DNA of 64,000 nucleotides from an uncultured Nitrospiraceae bacterium (GTDB taxonomy: Bacteria > Nitrospirota > Thermodesulfovibrionia > Thermodesulfovibrionales > Dissulfurispiraceae). Of this stretch, positions 9,368 to 17,360 are shown in pieces (within the stretch, counting starts at the first letter, position 1; each line of letters opens with the position of its first letter). The position numbers and the translations under genes were made by a program. The notes under the pieces are model-generated. The model ran no database searches. It saw nothing but the letters and a program-made list of their open reading frames with translations, and had not been told where the DNA came from. The stretch spans positions 157,084-221,083 of the forward strand of contig CAIJNL010000014.1 of NCBI GenBank assembly GCA_903822005.1, given 5' to 3'.

Positions 9368-10423
9368 CTATTTGCCGAAAGGGCAGACCGGATATGCGCA
9401 GGTCTTGCACTGCAGGCAGAGACCGCCATGCCCGAGCCCTGCAAGTTCCGCCCTGCCAACGCGTTCGCCCGCGAGTACCCGCGGAAGGACGAGGTCAAAT
9501 ATCGTGTTTTTGTGATACATCCCGCATGCGGGTATACCGAGAATGGGTATGTTGTGATAGTACGCCACAAGGAACATGGCGCCGGGCAGTACGGCCGAGC
9601 CGTAAGTTATGTCCGAAGCGCCGAGGTTTCGGATGGCAAAACGGGTAACATCATCAGGATCGACCGACATCCCTCCAGTCGTTATAAGAAGGTTAGCCCC
9701 GCGGCCAATCAGTTCACGCAAGGATGTCTCTATGACGGCCTCCGAGTCGGGCGCGTATGCAACACCCACGACCTCTCCGCCGAACGCCGCGATCTTCTCG
9801 CGGATAATGGGCGCAAATGCGTCCGTAATACGGCCCGAACAGATCTCGTTGCCTGTGATTACAACACCCACGAGCGGACGCTGCATGGTCAGCACGGAGA
9901 GCACGCCCCCATCCGTCGCCGCAATCCTGACCGCGGAGTCTACAAGTTCTTTCTTTATCATCAGGGGAATCGCCCGCGTACCGGCGACCACGCGGCCTGA
10001 CCTGACAACCGTGTTTGAATGGAGTGTTGCGCACATCACCTCGCCGAGCATGTTGAATTCGCGGAGCCTATCGGCATTTACCTTCAGGAGTCCGTCATGT
10101 TCAGCTATAAGATTGATCTTGCCTTCACAAGGCACGCCCTGCATTGCAACGCCTTTGCCGCATAGGGCCGCGGCCATCAGGTATGCGGCCTCATCCTCAT
10201 GCAGATCGTCGTCGGACATCTCCAGGACAAATATATGCTCCTTTCCCAGTCTCCTGAGATGGTCGATGTCTTCCTTCTTTATTATGTGGCCTTTCCTGAA
10301 TGCGGAGCCCTTGGACCCGTCTTTTATTATCTCGGTGATGTCGTGACTCAGCACCATGCCGATCGCCTCGTTCACCGGTATCATGGCTGCGCCCTTGCTG
10401 ACCCGCGTCGACGATTCACACAT
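9368..10423 (-). CDS. MoeA/MoCF-type molybdopterin-binding protein with Cys-rich tail
   Basis: A 351-residue protein with a MoeA-like N-terminal region (MIPVNEAIGMVLSHDI) and a MoCF-binding domain (VVITGNEICSGRI, then LLITTGGMSVDPDDVT near residue 255). It probably acts in molybdenum cofactor insertion or as a cofactor-sensing protein. The C-terminus has a C-x2-C-x2-C-x4-C group (CLQCKTCAYPVC) not found in canonical MoeA, possibly an Fe-S or zinc site. I choose the ATG at 10423, overlapping the upstream stop by 8 bp (ATGTGTGA). An upstream in-frame Met at 10507 would lie deep inside the preceding gene. Linkage to a molybdoenzyme operon supports a cofactor role. Confidence 0.85.
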   Translation of the reverse strand: MCESSTRVSKGAAMIPVNEAIGMVLSHDITEIIKDGSKGSAFRKGHIIKKEDIDHLRRLGKEHIFVLEMSDDDLHEDEAAYLMAAALCGKGVAMQGVPCEGKINLIAEHDGLLKVNADRLREFNMLGEVMCATLHSNTVVRSGRVVAGTRAIPLMIKKELVDSAVRIAATDGGVLSVLTMQRPLVGVVITGNEICSGRITDAFAPIIREKIAAFGGEVVGVAYAPDSEAVIETSLRELIGRGANLLITTGGMSVDPDDVTRFAIRNLGASDITYGSAVLPGAMFLVAYYHNIPILGIPACGMYHKNTIFDLVLPRVLAGERVGRAELAGLGHGGLCLQCKTCAYPVCPFGK

Positions 10424-11426
10424 TGAAAGCCCCCTTGTCTTTTTTTTCAAAGACCAGGGAAAAGCGTTTGTCGACCATTTCCCTGATCCCTGCATCAAGC
10501 TGTTCATACTTGTCGAGGAATGACCTTGCCTCGTCGGTCAGTAAAGCCCCGCCCCCGTCTTTGCCGCCCGTGCGCCTTTCGACGAGCTGAATACCGAGTC
10601 TCTCTTCCATGGCCTTGATATAACTCCAGGCACGGCGGTAGGAGATCCTGACTTCCTGTGCCGCATGGTTAATCGAGCCGGTCGAACCTATAGCCTTCAA
10701 CAGCAGCATCCTGCCCCTGCCGAAAACAGGCTCTCCGTCTATGTCGATCCATAGCTTGGACCGTATCTGCATTTCGTTATGACTATTCTGCATAGCGGTC
10801 GGCAAAGAAAAAGAATTCTCCTTCGGAATGGAAACCGCGCTGTAATATGTTCCCGACGCGCATGAATTGCATAACAATTTCCCGTCAATCAGCTTCTCGC
10901 GGTGGTCCTGCACATATTCAGCGCACTCTTCGCACTGCACCCTGCTAAGCGGCCTTCCGGGCATGTCCTCGGGCCGTACCGTTATCGAGACCTCCATTAC
11001 ATCGAACAGCTCTTCATCGCGCATTACTTTATATGCTTCCATCTGCGCAGCATACTTGTCAGTGATATGCGGCTTATACTCCCTGGCCTTGTCACGCGCA
11101 TCTTCGCGGGCAACTATGCGCACCGCCCTGCCTGTCTTGAGATTAAGATACGATACGGCCATCTTGCCGTAGTCAAGGAATTTCATGGTACGGTGGCCGA
11201 GTGTACATCCGGTAACAGACCGCACCGCGTCGGTCGCGCATCGGTCCATTTCAACAAAGACGATCAGCGACTTCCTGTCGTTGCCTGTCGGGTCGAAGAT
11301 GCCTATCTCAGAGAGTCCCCTGATGGACATCCTTACTCCCAATACCTGCCCAGGACATAGATGCCCATGGGTCTGGGCTGACCCCTCAAGCAGAGTCTCA
11401 AAATCGAATTGCTTTTCTTTATTCAT
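10416..11426 (-). CDS. FmdE / zinc-finger / ModE-HTH fusion protein
   Basis: A 336-residue three-part protein. Residues 1 to about 150 match the FmdE family (THGHLCPGQVLGVRMS, CATDAVRSVTGCTLG, AVRIVAR), found with molybdenum or tungsten enzymes. A short treble-clef-like C-x2-C...C-x2-C finger follows (CEECAEYV, LCNSCA; about 170-195). Residues about 222-325 are a ModE N-terminal LysR-type winged helix (GRGRMLLLKAIGSTGSINHAAQEV then YRRAWSYIKAME). The most economical reading is a regulator or chaperone linking Mo/W availability to the enzyme encoded upstream. It lies 48 bp after the 9-heme cytochrome gene and overlaps the MoeA-like gene. The molecule it senses is unknown. Confidence 0.85.
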   Translation of the reverse strand: MNKEKQFDFETLLEGSAQTHGHLCPGQVLGVRMSIRGLSEIGIFDPTGNDRKSLIVFVEMDRCATDAVRSVTGCTLGHRTMKFLDYGKMAVSYLNLKTGRAVRIVAREDARDKAREYKPHITDKYAAQMEAYKVMRDEELFDVMEVSITVRPEDMPGRPLSRVQCEECAEYVQDHREKLIDGKLLCNSCASGTYYSAVSIPKENSFSLPTAMQNSHNEMQIRSKLWIDIDGEPVFGRGRMLLLKAIGSTGSINHAAQEVRISYRRAWSYIKAMEERLGIQLVERRTGGKDGGGALLTDEARSFLDKYEQLDAGIREMVDKRFSLVFEKKDKGAFNV

Positions 11427-11474
11427 AATTCCGGATTATCAATAAACCATGTGCATTCAAAGTTAATTTATCCC

Positions 11475-12503
11475 CTATTTTTTCTTCTCCTCTATATGGC
11501 ACTTTACGCATTCGGTTGAAGCGAAGGCCTTCTTGTCATTGTGGCAGGTGCCGCACGATTTGCCCGCATACATAGTATCCATCTTCATCTTCACGCTGCT
11601 CTTTTTCATCTTCCAGATACCGTCGTGGCAGTCGCTGCATTTAGCTCTTGCCGTATGACTCTGATGGCTGAAGGTCACGGGGTCCGAGTCTCCCGACTTA
11701 TACACTATAGACACTTTCGGGTAAAGGTCTGGCGCGTCGCGGTGGCACGCGGTGCAGTCATTGTCCTTGGGCGGGTTTTTCCCTTCCTTGCGTTTTACGT
11801 CATGACAAGAAAAACAGATCGGCATGCTCGACCTGTAGCCAGTTATGCCGTTATGCGCGATCTTTGCATGGCAATCTACGCAGTTGAAGCCCATTTCGCA
11901 ATGTTTTTTATGGTTGGGATCAATTTTAGTTTCCGGCCTGATCCCTTCCGCGAGGATGTCCCTGAGCCCGTGTTTTTTTCTGAATTCAGGATTAACAACG
12001 CCGTCGATGGTCCTGAATGAGACGCCGACCGTCATAAGCCTCTCTTCACGGATCTTTTTGTTCTGGGCATCGGTATGGCAGAAGAGGCAGATGTCATTCT
12101 TTACCAGCTTTGCCGCGTAGACCGGATCATCAGCTTTCTTCAGGACATGCATTATATGTTCCTTGCTGTGTGTTGCCTGCGCCCAGACGTCCGCCAGGCC
12201 GCCTATCTTGGCCCGCATGTACCCTGTAAATCCGGGCTCCGCGTGGCAGTCCACGCAGGCGACCTTTGCCGCAGCATGTTTGGATTTTTCCCAGCTCGCC
12301 ACTTCTCCAAAAGGACCGGGCTGGTCGGAAGGATGACACTTTTTGCAGAACTGGGGGTCTGTAGTATAATGAAGCACCTCGACGCTCGCGAAGACAAATA
12401 TTCCGAATGCAGCAATAATAACCAGCACTGTCAGTTTAGGGTGCTTTTTAATAGTGCCAGTTACCTTTTTAATACCTGCTTTCAGACCACTTATCAGCGA
12501 CAT
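11475..12503 (-). CDS. Membrane-anchored nine-heme c-type cytochrome (NapC/NrfH-like N-terminus)
   Basis: A 342-residue protein with one N-terminal transmembrane helix (about 24-48) and nine CXXCH motifs: CKKCH, CVDCH, CLFCH, CVDCH, CFSCH, CTACH, CSDCH, CGTCH and CVKCH. The N-terminal part with the membrane anchor resembles NapC/NirT/NrfH quinol dehydrogenases. The C-terminal third (VTFSHQSHTARAKCSDCH onwards) resembles triheme cytochrome c7-like domains and the small cytochrome encoded at 16734. It probably takes electrons from quinol and passes them to the TtrA-like enzyme or the small cytochrome. That would replace the NrfD-type TtrC/PsrC subunit, which is absent here. It is 151 bp downstream of the molybdoenzyme gene. 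Confidence 0.93.
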   Translation of the reverse strand: MSLISGLKAGIKKVTGTIKKHPKLTVLVIIAAFGIFVFASVEVLHYTTDPQFCKKCHPSDQPGPFGEVASWEKSKHAAAKVACVDCHAEPGFTGYMRAKIGGLADVWAQATHSKEHIMHVLKKADDPVYAAKLVKNDICLFCHTDAQNKKIREERLMTVGVSFRTIDGVVNPEFRKKHGLRDILAEGIRPETKIDPNHKKHCEMGFNCVDCHAKIAHNGITGYRSSMPICFSCHDVKRKEGKNPPKDNDCTACHRDAPDLYPKVSIVYKSGDSDPVTFSHQSHTARAKCSDCHDGIWKMKKSSVKMKMDTMYAGKSCGTCHNDKKAFASTECVKCHIEEKKK

Positions 12504-12654
12504 CGCGATGTGCCTCCCAATATTATTAATATGCTATGTACTTGAATAATACCCCTATTCCAATCTAATATCAACCCTCACATCAAAAGGAATTATCAGA
12601 AATACAGGTATATCTTCCGAGGCAGGGCCTGATGCCCCGCCCCGGAGTATCGCC

Positions 12655-15600
12655 TCAGATTTTGACCAGTTTTATCTTTGTGTCATAAAACGACACGCTG
12701 CCGCCAACCGGATCGAGCATGCATGTGTTCTTCAGATAAGGGTCAACCCACATGGCGGCATTGGCATGAATGCCGGTGGCACGGCGGGCATCGCCCTTTA
12801 CGACCTTGTTGTCGATTGTTACATCCGCAGACCCTGTGGCCCAGTGCCCATGGCCAAGCGTAAATGAAATAACACCAGGCTTCATTATCTCGGTCACCTT
12901 GACCTTGCCTGCAACGTCCTTCTTGGTCCCGTTCCTGAGGTCCCAGACGCCCTCCTTGTTCGTAGCAGAGACCACCTTCACGAGATCGCCGTCCTTCAGC
13001 TTCAGCGCCTTGGCGTCCTTGCCGTTCAGCAAGACATAATTCTCAGGCTGGACAGCCAGTATCCAGTAATTGGTAACCGTCCGCGACTTGGTGTGGAGTA
13101 TGTCCTTGTGCGTAAGCAGATGGAGGGGATAGCCATCCTCGAGCCCACTCTCCTTTGGCGTTTTGCCCATTGTCGTGGTAACCGGAACATAGGAGGCATA
13201 ACCCGTATTCTGCTTACCTGTAAATGCATTCTTTGTGCCGGCGGTTTTCTCCTGATAAAGGTTGATGAGTTTGCCGTACTTGTTGCTTACCTGATCGCCC
13301 TTGTACATGTCCTTGTAATCCTGGAAGCGGCCTCCGCGGTTCAGCACATATACGACCTTGCGCCAGTTCGCCCCGGCTATCTTCTGCCAGCGTTCGGGAT
13401 CAAAGATCGTTTTCGGAAGATGCTTGCGCGAATCCATGAAGAGTTGCAGCTCTTTATCATCGGCATCAGGAACCGGAGACCCGTCTGTAGCAACGTTCGC
13501 CACCATCCTGATGTAGAAATCGTCAGGCCTCGCCAATGGCTGGCCCGGACCGAAGCCGTCTGCGCCGTAACCCTTTATCCCGAGCTGTTCGGCAATAGCA
13601 AGCATTACAGATTCGTAACAGCAGGGCTGCTCTTCGCCGAAGACCTTTACGGTCTCGGTCATCGGGGCGATCACAGGCTGGCGGATCGGCTGCACCTTTG
13701 CCGGCATATTCGGATGCGACCCCTGCATCTCCCAGCGTTCGAGATAGCTGAAGTCAGGGAATATATAGTCGGCATACATGGTGGTCGTGCCTATCAGTAT
13801 ATCGGTCGTGAAATAGAGAGGCACCTTGTTAACATCTGCCAGTATCTCAATGTTGGTCTGACCGGCCGGCAGAGAATACCCTGGAGTACCCATGTAACTG
13901 AATACCGCCTTTATGGGGTACGGATAAGCGTCGCCCATTGATGGAATGATCTCCTCATAGACATCACTCGCAATCGGCCACCAGTTGCGCTTTGCAGGAT
14001 AACCCGCAAACAGGGTCGTATCCTCATATTTCACGTCGTGGCGGATCGAACTGATGCCGAAACGGTTCGTCTTACCGGGCTTGAGCTTGTTAAGATCAAA
14101 AGGCTGTCCCTCTTTGCCGCCCATCGTATTATACGTTGAGGCCGAAATCATGCCGCCTTTCCAGTCGAAGTTGCCGAGCAGCAGGTTGACTGTCATGGCG
14201 GAGGTCACATTATAGAAACCGTTTGTATGCTGGGCAATCCCGCGATGCACATCAACCACAGCCTTTTTGCCGTATTTCGAAAGCTCCATTGCGGTCTGCT
14301 CAATGTCCTTCACACTGATACCGCTGATCTTGGACCACTCGGCCATCGTCTTGGAGTTTGCAGACTCTGCCACGATCTGGAGTGCGCTTTTTATCTTGAT
14401 ACCTTTTATCTCAGTATTGACAAGCAGATCTCCGGTTACCGCATTCTTGTCGTCATTCGGATCAACAGCAACAGGCTTGCCGTCTTTCATCACAATGAGG
14501 TACTCGAAGTCATGCTCCCTTCCGTCTTTGTCTTTGCGCTTCTCGGCCTTTGCTATGCCGATCTCCTGCCCACGCAGGAATTTACCCGGCTTGCCATCTT
14601 TGTCCAATCTGACCAGCAGAGGCGCATTGGACCAGGTCGCCTCTCCCGCGGCCTTGGCAGCTGCCTTGTTCGCGGCGGCAAGATATTTGGCGTCATATTT
14701 TTTGTTTTTTATCAGCCACTGTATCAGTCCCGCGAAGAACGCCGCGTCGGTGCCTGGATTGATAGGCAAGTAGCGGTTGGCCTTTGAGGCCGATTTATTC
14801 AGTATCGGATCAACCACTGTCAGCTTTGTCTTTCCGCTTACGAGATTGGGCATAAGACGCGCGTTCCGGTTCGAAGGGCCGTAGTTCGCATCGAACAGAT
14901 TGGAGCCTACCGAAAGGATATACTCCGCGTTCTCTGTGTCTGCCTGCCAGTAGAATTTCTGGCCGCCGCCAAACTTGTTGTATTCGTACTGTTCGCTAAG
15001 CGCTTTGCAGGTAAAATAGAGCGAACCCTGGCAGACAGTCGTATGGCCATGCGTATTGACCGTGCCGAGGTAGTCGTTGAAGAAGCGCAGGGAGAAGTCG
15101 CTCCTGCCTCCCTTTTTCCTTCCCCAGAAATATAGCATCTGGTTGTTCTTGGGACCAAGGTCAGGATGGTCGGGGTCTATCATGTACTGCATATAGTCCG
15201 CGTATTTCGTCTTGAATTCGGCTATCGCGGCCTTCCTGTCCTTTGCCTTCATCACAGCATTCGTTCCGTCAGAAAGCTCTTTGGCTATCTTCGCGTCGCG
15301 CAGTACATAGATGTCCTTTAGGCCGGTCACCATGCGGTTCTCTTCTCCCGGCACACTGGCAAACAGCGTTCCGCCGTTTACGATCTCATTGATCGCAGTG
15401 TCAAAAGGAACAGTCGCCCATTTGTTTTCGCCGCGCTTTCCGGCGCGTTTCAGCACCTTTGTTATGCGGTACGGATCGTATACAGTCTGTATGCCTGACT
15501 GTCCCTTGGGGCAGATCGCCATGTCAACGGTGTTCAGATCAAACGGCGAAGACTTGTAAGGCATATGAGGCACTGCCACAAAAGGATTGTAGGCGTTGCC

Positions 15601-15876
15601 GTCCACCTTCAACGCAACCGCCTTGCCGTTGTTCCGGAAGAACTTTACCTTTATGCCGCAGCCGGTATTGCACTGCAGGCAGACAGTATAAAGCGTATTC
15701 TCGGCCTTTATAAGTTCGTATTCTTCTTCAGGCGTCAGCATGCCGGCCTCGGCCCTCTTCATAAGATCGGTCGCCCACTCAAACTGCGAGGCGAGCATTG
15801 CTCCGCCGAGCACAGCAGAACACTTCATGAAATCTCTGCGGTTGAGACCTTTTTCTTCTTTATCTTTGTTTTGCAT
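12655..15876 (-). CDS. TtrA-like molybdopterin oxidoreductase catalytic subunit (Tat-exported)
   Basis: A 1073-residue DMSO-reductase-superfamily enzyme. The Tat signal is NRRDFMKCSAVLGG (12-25). The N-terminal [4Fe-4S] ligands are C66-x2-C69-x3-C73 with C112 in ICPKGQ, so CX38C. Length, the KRAGKRGENKW segment, the GPKNNQ region and the GYPLHLLTHKD-type C-terminal domain resemble tetrathionate reductase TtrA more than polysulfide or nitrate reductases. The substrate is therefore likely an oxidised sulfur species, but arsenate or selenate reductases belong to the same clade and cannot be excluded. It sits between a four-cluster ferredoxin and a 9-heme cytochrome. Mature location: periplasm. 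Confidence 0.93.
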   Translation of the reverse strand: MQNKDKEEKGLNRRDFMKCSAVLGGAMLASQFEWATDLMKRAEAGMLTPEEEYELIKAENTLYTVCLQCNTGCGIKVKFFRNNGKAVALKVDGNAYNPFVAVPHMPYKSSPFDLNTVDMAICPKGQSGIQTVYDPYRITKVLKRAGKRGENKWATVPFDTAINEIVNGGTLFASVPGEENRMVTGLKDIYVLRDAKIAKELSDGTNAVMKAKDRKAAIAEFKTKYADYMQYMIDPDHPDLGPKNNQMLYFWGRKKGGRSDFSLRFFNDYLGTVNTHGHTTVCQGSLYFTCKALSEQYEYNKFGGGQKFYWQADTENAEYILSVGSNLFDANYGPSNRNARLMPNLVSGKTKLTVVDPILNKSASKANRYLPINPGTDAAFFAGLIQWLIKNKKYDAKYLAAANKAAAKAAGEATWSNAPLLVRLDKDGKPGKFLRGQEIGIAKAEKRKDKDGREHDFEYLIVMKDGKPVAVDPNDDKNAVTGDLLVNTEIKGIKIKSALQIVAESANSKTMAEWSKISGISVKDIEQTAMELSKYGKKAVVDVHRGIAQHTNGFYNVTSAMTVNLLLGNFDWKGGMISASTYNTMGGKEGQPFDLNKLKPGKTNRFGISSIRHDVKYEDTTLFAGYPAKRNWWPIASDVYEEIIPSMGDAYPYPIKAVFSYMGTPGYSLPAGQTNIEILADVNKVPLYFTTDILIGTTTMYADYIFPDFSYLERWEMQGSHPNMPAKVQPIRQPVIAPMTETVKVFGEEQPCCYESVMLAIAEQLGIKGYGADGFGPGQPLARPDDFYIRMVANVATDGSPVPDADDKELQLFMDSRKHLPKTIFDPERWQKIAGANWRKVVYVLNRGGRFQDYKDMYKGDQVSNKYGKLINLYQEKTAGTKNAFTGKQNTGYASYVPVTTTMGKTPKESGLEDGYPLHLLTHKDILHTKSRTVTNYWILAVQPENYVLLNGKDAKALKLKDGDLVKVVSATNKEGVWDLRNGTKKDVAGKVKVTEIMKPGVISFTLGHGHWATGSADVTIDNKVVKGDARRATGIHANAAMWVDPYLKNTCMLDPVGGSVSFYDTKIKLVKI

Positions 15877-15890
15877 TTCTCTCGCCTCCT

Positions 15891-16721
15891 TTATGACAGA
15901 ATATAATAGACCCGCGGTTTGGTCGGTGCGGATTCGCCGAACACCGGCAGTTTGCCCGGATAGCCTACTCGGGCCGAAAGCGCTTCAGGACTCGCGGCTG
16001 ACTTGCCTTTCTTGGCGCCGCCCTTAACTGATGACATCAGCCTTGTCCTGTTCTGCTTCATGACCTTCGCTATCAGACTTTCAGGGTCGCTGGTATCGCC
16101 AAAATAATTTGCGCGGCATACGCAGGTGCTTACACACATCGGCACCATGCCCTGTTTGAGCCTGTGTAAACAGAAGTGACATTTACGGGCAGTACCTATC
16201 GGAAGTTCTGGTTTGTTTCGCGGCCATTTTGTGCCGTATTCCAGGTTCGGGGTCTTTTCGTATTCCTGTACCGCTGGGGTGTTGTCCGTATAAAACGCAC
16301 CTGAATCGAGACCGCGCGCCTTATACGGGCAAGCAGTAACGCATTTTCCGCAGCCTATGCATTCCGTGTAATTGATCATGACGATACTGTTCGATAATCC
16401 TTTAGTGCTTTTCCAGGTCGCCTTGCCCTCGCCCTTATTCGGGCAGACTGCCACGCAGGGCGGGTTGTCGCACTGTTGGCACGGCCTCGGAGTAAAGCGG
16501 CGCTTAACCTTCGGGAATGTCCCGCTTTCTTCGTCGTAAACCGGGCGGTAGATTATGCCCGGAGGGCTCTTCTGTTCAGCAATGCAGCCTGCTGTGCAGG
16601 CCTTGCACGAAGTGCAGCGCCTGAGGTCTATAAGCATCGCCCATTTCGGCGTCTTGTTTTTGATGGCACGCCTTATGTCCTCCTGGATGACAGTTAATTC
16701 GTCCTTGCCGTTATACATCAA
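15891..16721 (-). CDS. Four-cluster ferredoxin subunit (TtrB/DmsB/NrfC type)
   Basis: A 276-residue electron-transfer subunit. Four cysteine groups for [4Fe-4S] clusters are visible: CTSCKACTAGC (about 36-46), CQQCDNPPCVAVCP (about 80-93), CIGCGKCVTACP (about 121-132) and CHFCLHRLKQG...CVSTC (about 181-200). This is the DmsB/PsrB/TtrB arrangement. It lacks an obvious signal peptide, as is usual for subunits co-exported with a Tat-bearing partner. It precedes the molybdoenzyme by 14 bp and follows the triheme cytochrome by 12 bp. A non-conserved tail of about 60 residues follows the last cluster. Confidence 0.93.
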   Translation of the reverse strand: MMYNGKDELTVIQEDIRRAIKNKTPKWAMLIDLRRCTSCKACTAGCIAEQKSPPGIIYRPVYDEESGTFPKVKRRFTPRPCQQCDNPPCVAVCPNKGEGKATWKSTKGLSNSIVMINYTECIGCGKCVTACPYKARGLDSGAFYTDNTPAVQEYEKTPNLEYGTKWPRNKPELPIGTARKCHFCLHRLKQGMVPMCVSTCVCRANYFGDTSDPESLIAKVMKQNRTRLMSSVKGGAKKGKSAASPEALSARVGYPGKLPVFGESAPTKPRVYYILS

Positions 16722-16733
16722 ATGTCCTCCTCA

Positions 16734-17039
16734 TTAGTTCTTGTGGCAGGTTTTGCAATTTCCTTTTACGGTAAATGCCTGCTTGCCGTTATGGCATACG
16801 CCGCAGGACTGCCCCTTTCCCATTTCTGCCATCGATACTTTATTGTGTTTTGTTTTTGTCACATAGATCGAATCATGACAATCCATGCACTGCTTCCCCA
16901 TTCCGACATGAGTGTCATGGCTGAACGTGACCTTGCCGGCAGACTTTGGCTCGAATTGAACATCGCCCCCGCCGACCACTGCATAAACGAAAGACGCGGT
17001 CATCAGTAACGCCAATAATACGGATAAGGCTTTCTTCAT
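16734..17039 (-). CDS. Small periplasmic triheme cytochrome c (c7-like)
   Basis: A 101-residue protein starting at the ATG at 17039, chosen because it begins a clean signal peptide (MKKALSVLLALLMTASFVYA). The mature part has three CXXCH motifs (CMDCH, CGVCH, CKTCH) and the paired His residues of FSHDTH that can serve as distal ligands, a class III/c7 plan. It resembles the C-terminal third of the 9-heme cytochrome at 11475. It is the first gene after the sigma-54 promoter and probably shuttles electrons in the periplasm to or from the TtrA-like enzyme. Confidence 0.9.
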   Translation of the reverse strand: MKKALSVLLALLMTASFVYAVVGGGDVQFEPKSAGKVTFSHDTHVGMGKQCMDCHDSIYVTKTKHNKVSMAEMGKGQSCGVCHNGKQAFTVKGNCKTCHKN

Positions 17040-17180
17040 ATCCCGACCCCTTCCTCTTAAAATGATTTTGATGCCGTTTGTTCCATCTACACGAATGCAC
17101 CTACCGGCCCCCGCCAGCAGATGCATTCATAAATCCCGGCCATAGGCCGAACAAAAGCTACTCCCTCCGCTAAAACTTAT

Positions 17181-17196
17181 TACAACTTCCATGCCA
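17181..17196 (-). promoter_or_regulatory. Sigma-54 (-24/-12) promoter of the cytochrome/TtrA-like operon
   Basis: On the minus strand the sequence TGGCATGGAAGTTGTA matches the sigma-54 consensus TGGCACG-N4-TTGCW with exact spacing. The one important deviation is GT for GC at -12. Predicted transcription start is near 17169, about 130 nt before the triheme cytochrome ATG. The adjacent NtrC-type regulator with GAFTGA and the two palindromes upstream support the call. Confidence 0.72.
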
Positions 17197-17234
17197 GATT
17201 CAATTCATTGATTTTGATGGATTTTAGAGGAGTA

Positions 17235-17258
17235 GAGTGTTACCACGCAGTAACACTC
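17235..17258. promoter_or_regulatory. Palindromic operator 1 (GTTAC-N6-GTAAC core)
   Basis: A perfect inverted repeat with 9-bp arms (GAGTGTTAC and GTAACACTC) around a 6-nt spacer, centred about 78 bp upstream of the predicted sigma-54 start. The inner core is repeated at 17326-17341, so this is likely an enhancer site for the NtrC-type regulator encoded next to it. Confidence 0.72.
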
Positions 17259-17325
17259 ATATGCATGGGCTAGTTAACAAATTGATAATTCAGGATTTAA
17301 AACGAGGGGGGCAAATATCCGACTT

Positions 17326-17341
17326 GTTACCGAATGGTAAC
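17326..17341. promoter_or_regulatory. Palindromic operator 2 (GTTAC-N6-GTAAC core)
   Basis: GTTACCGAATGGTAAC, a perfect palindrome with the same GTTAC-N6-GTAAC core as operator 1. The centres are 87 bp apart, close to eight helical turns. It lies 20 bp past the regulator stop codon and about 165 bp upstream of the predicted start. Confidence 0.7.
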
Positions 17342-17360
17342 GATTTAGCCTTATAAGAAC

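Noticed and set aside
9317..10000. Plus-strand frame of 227 codons
   Set aside because: Antisense shadow of the MoeA-like gene; arginine- and proline-rich composition typical of shadows.
13093..13941. Plus-strand frame of 282 codons
   Set aside because: Antisense to the well-supported TtrA-like gene, no recognisable motif.
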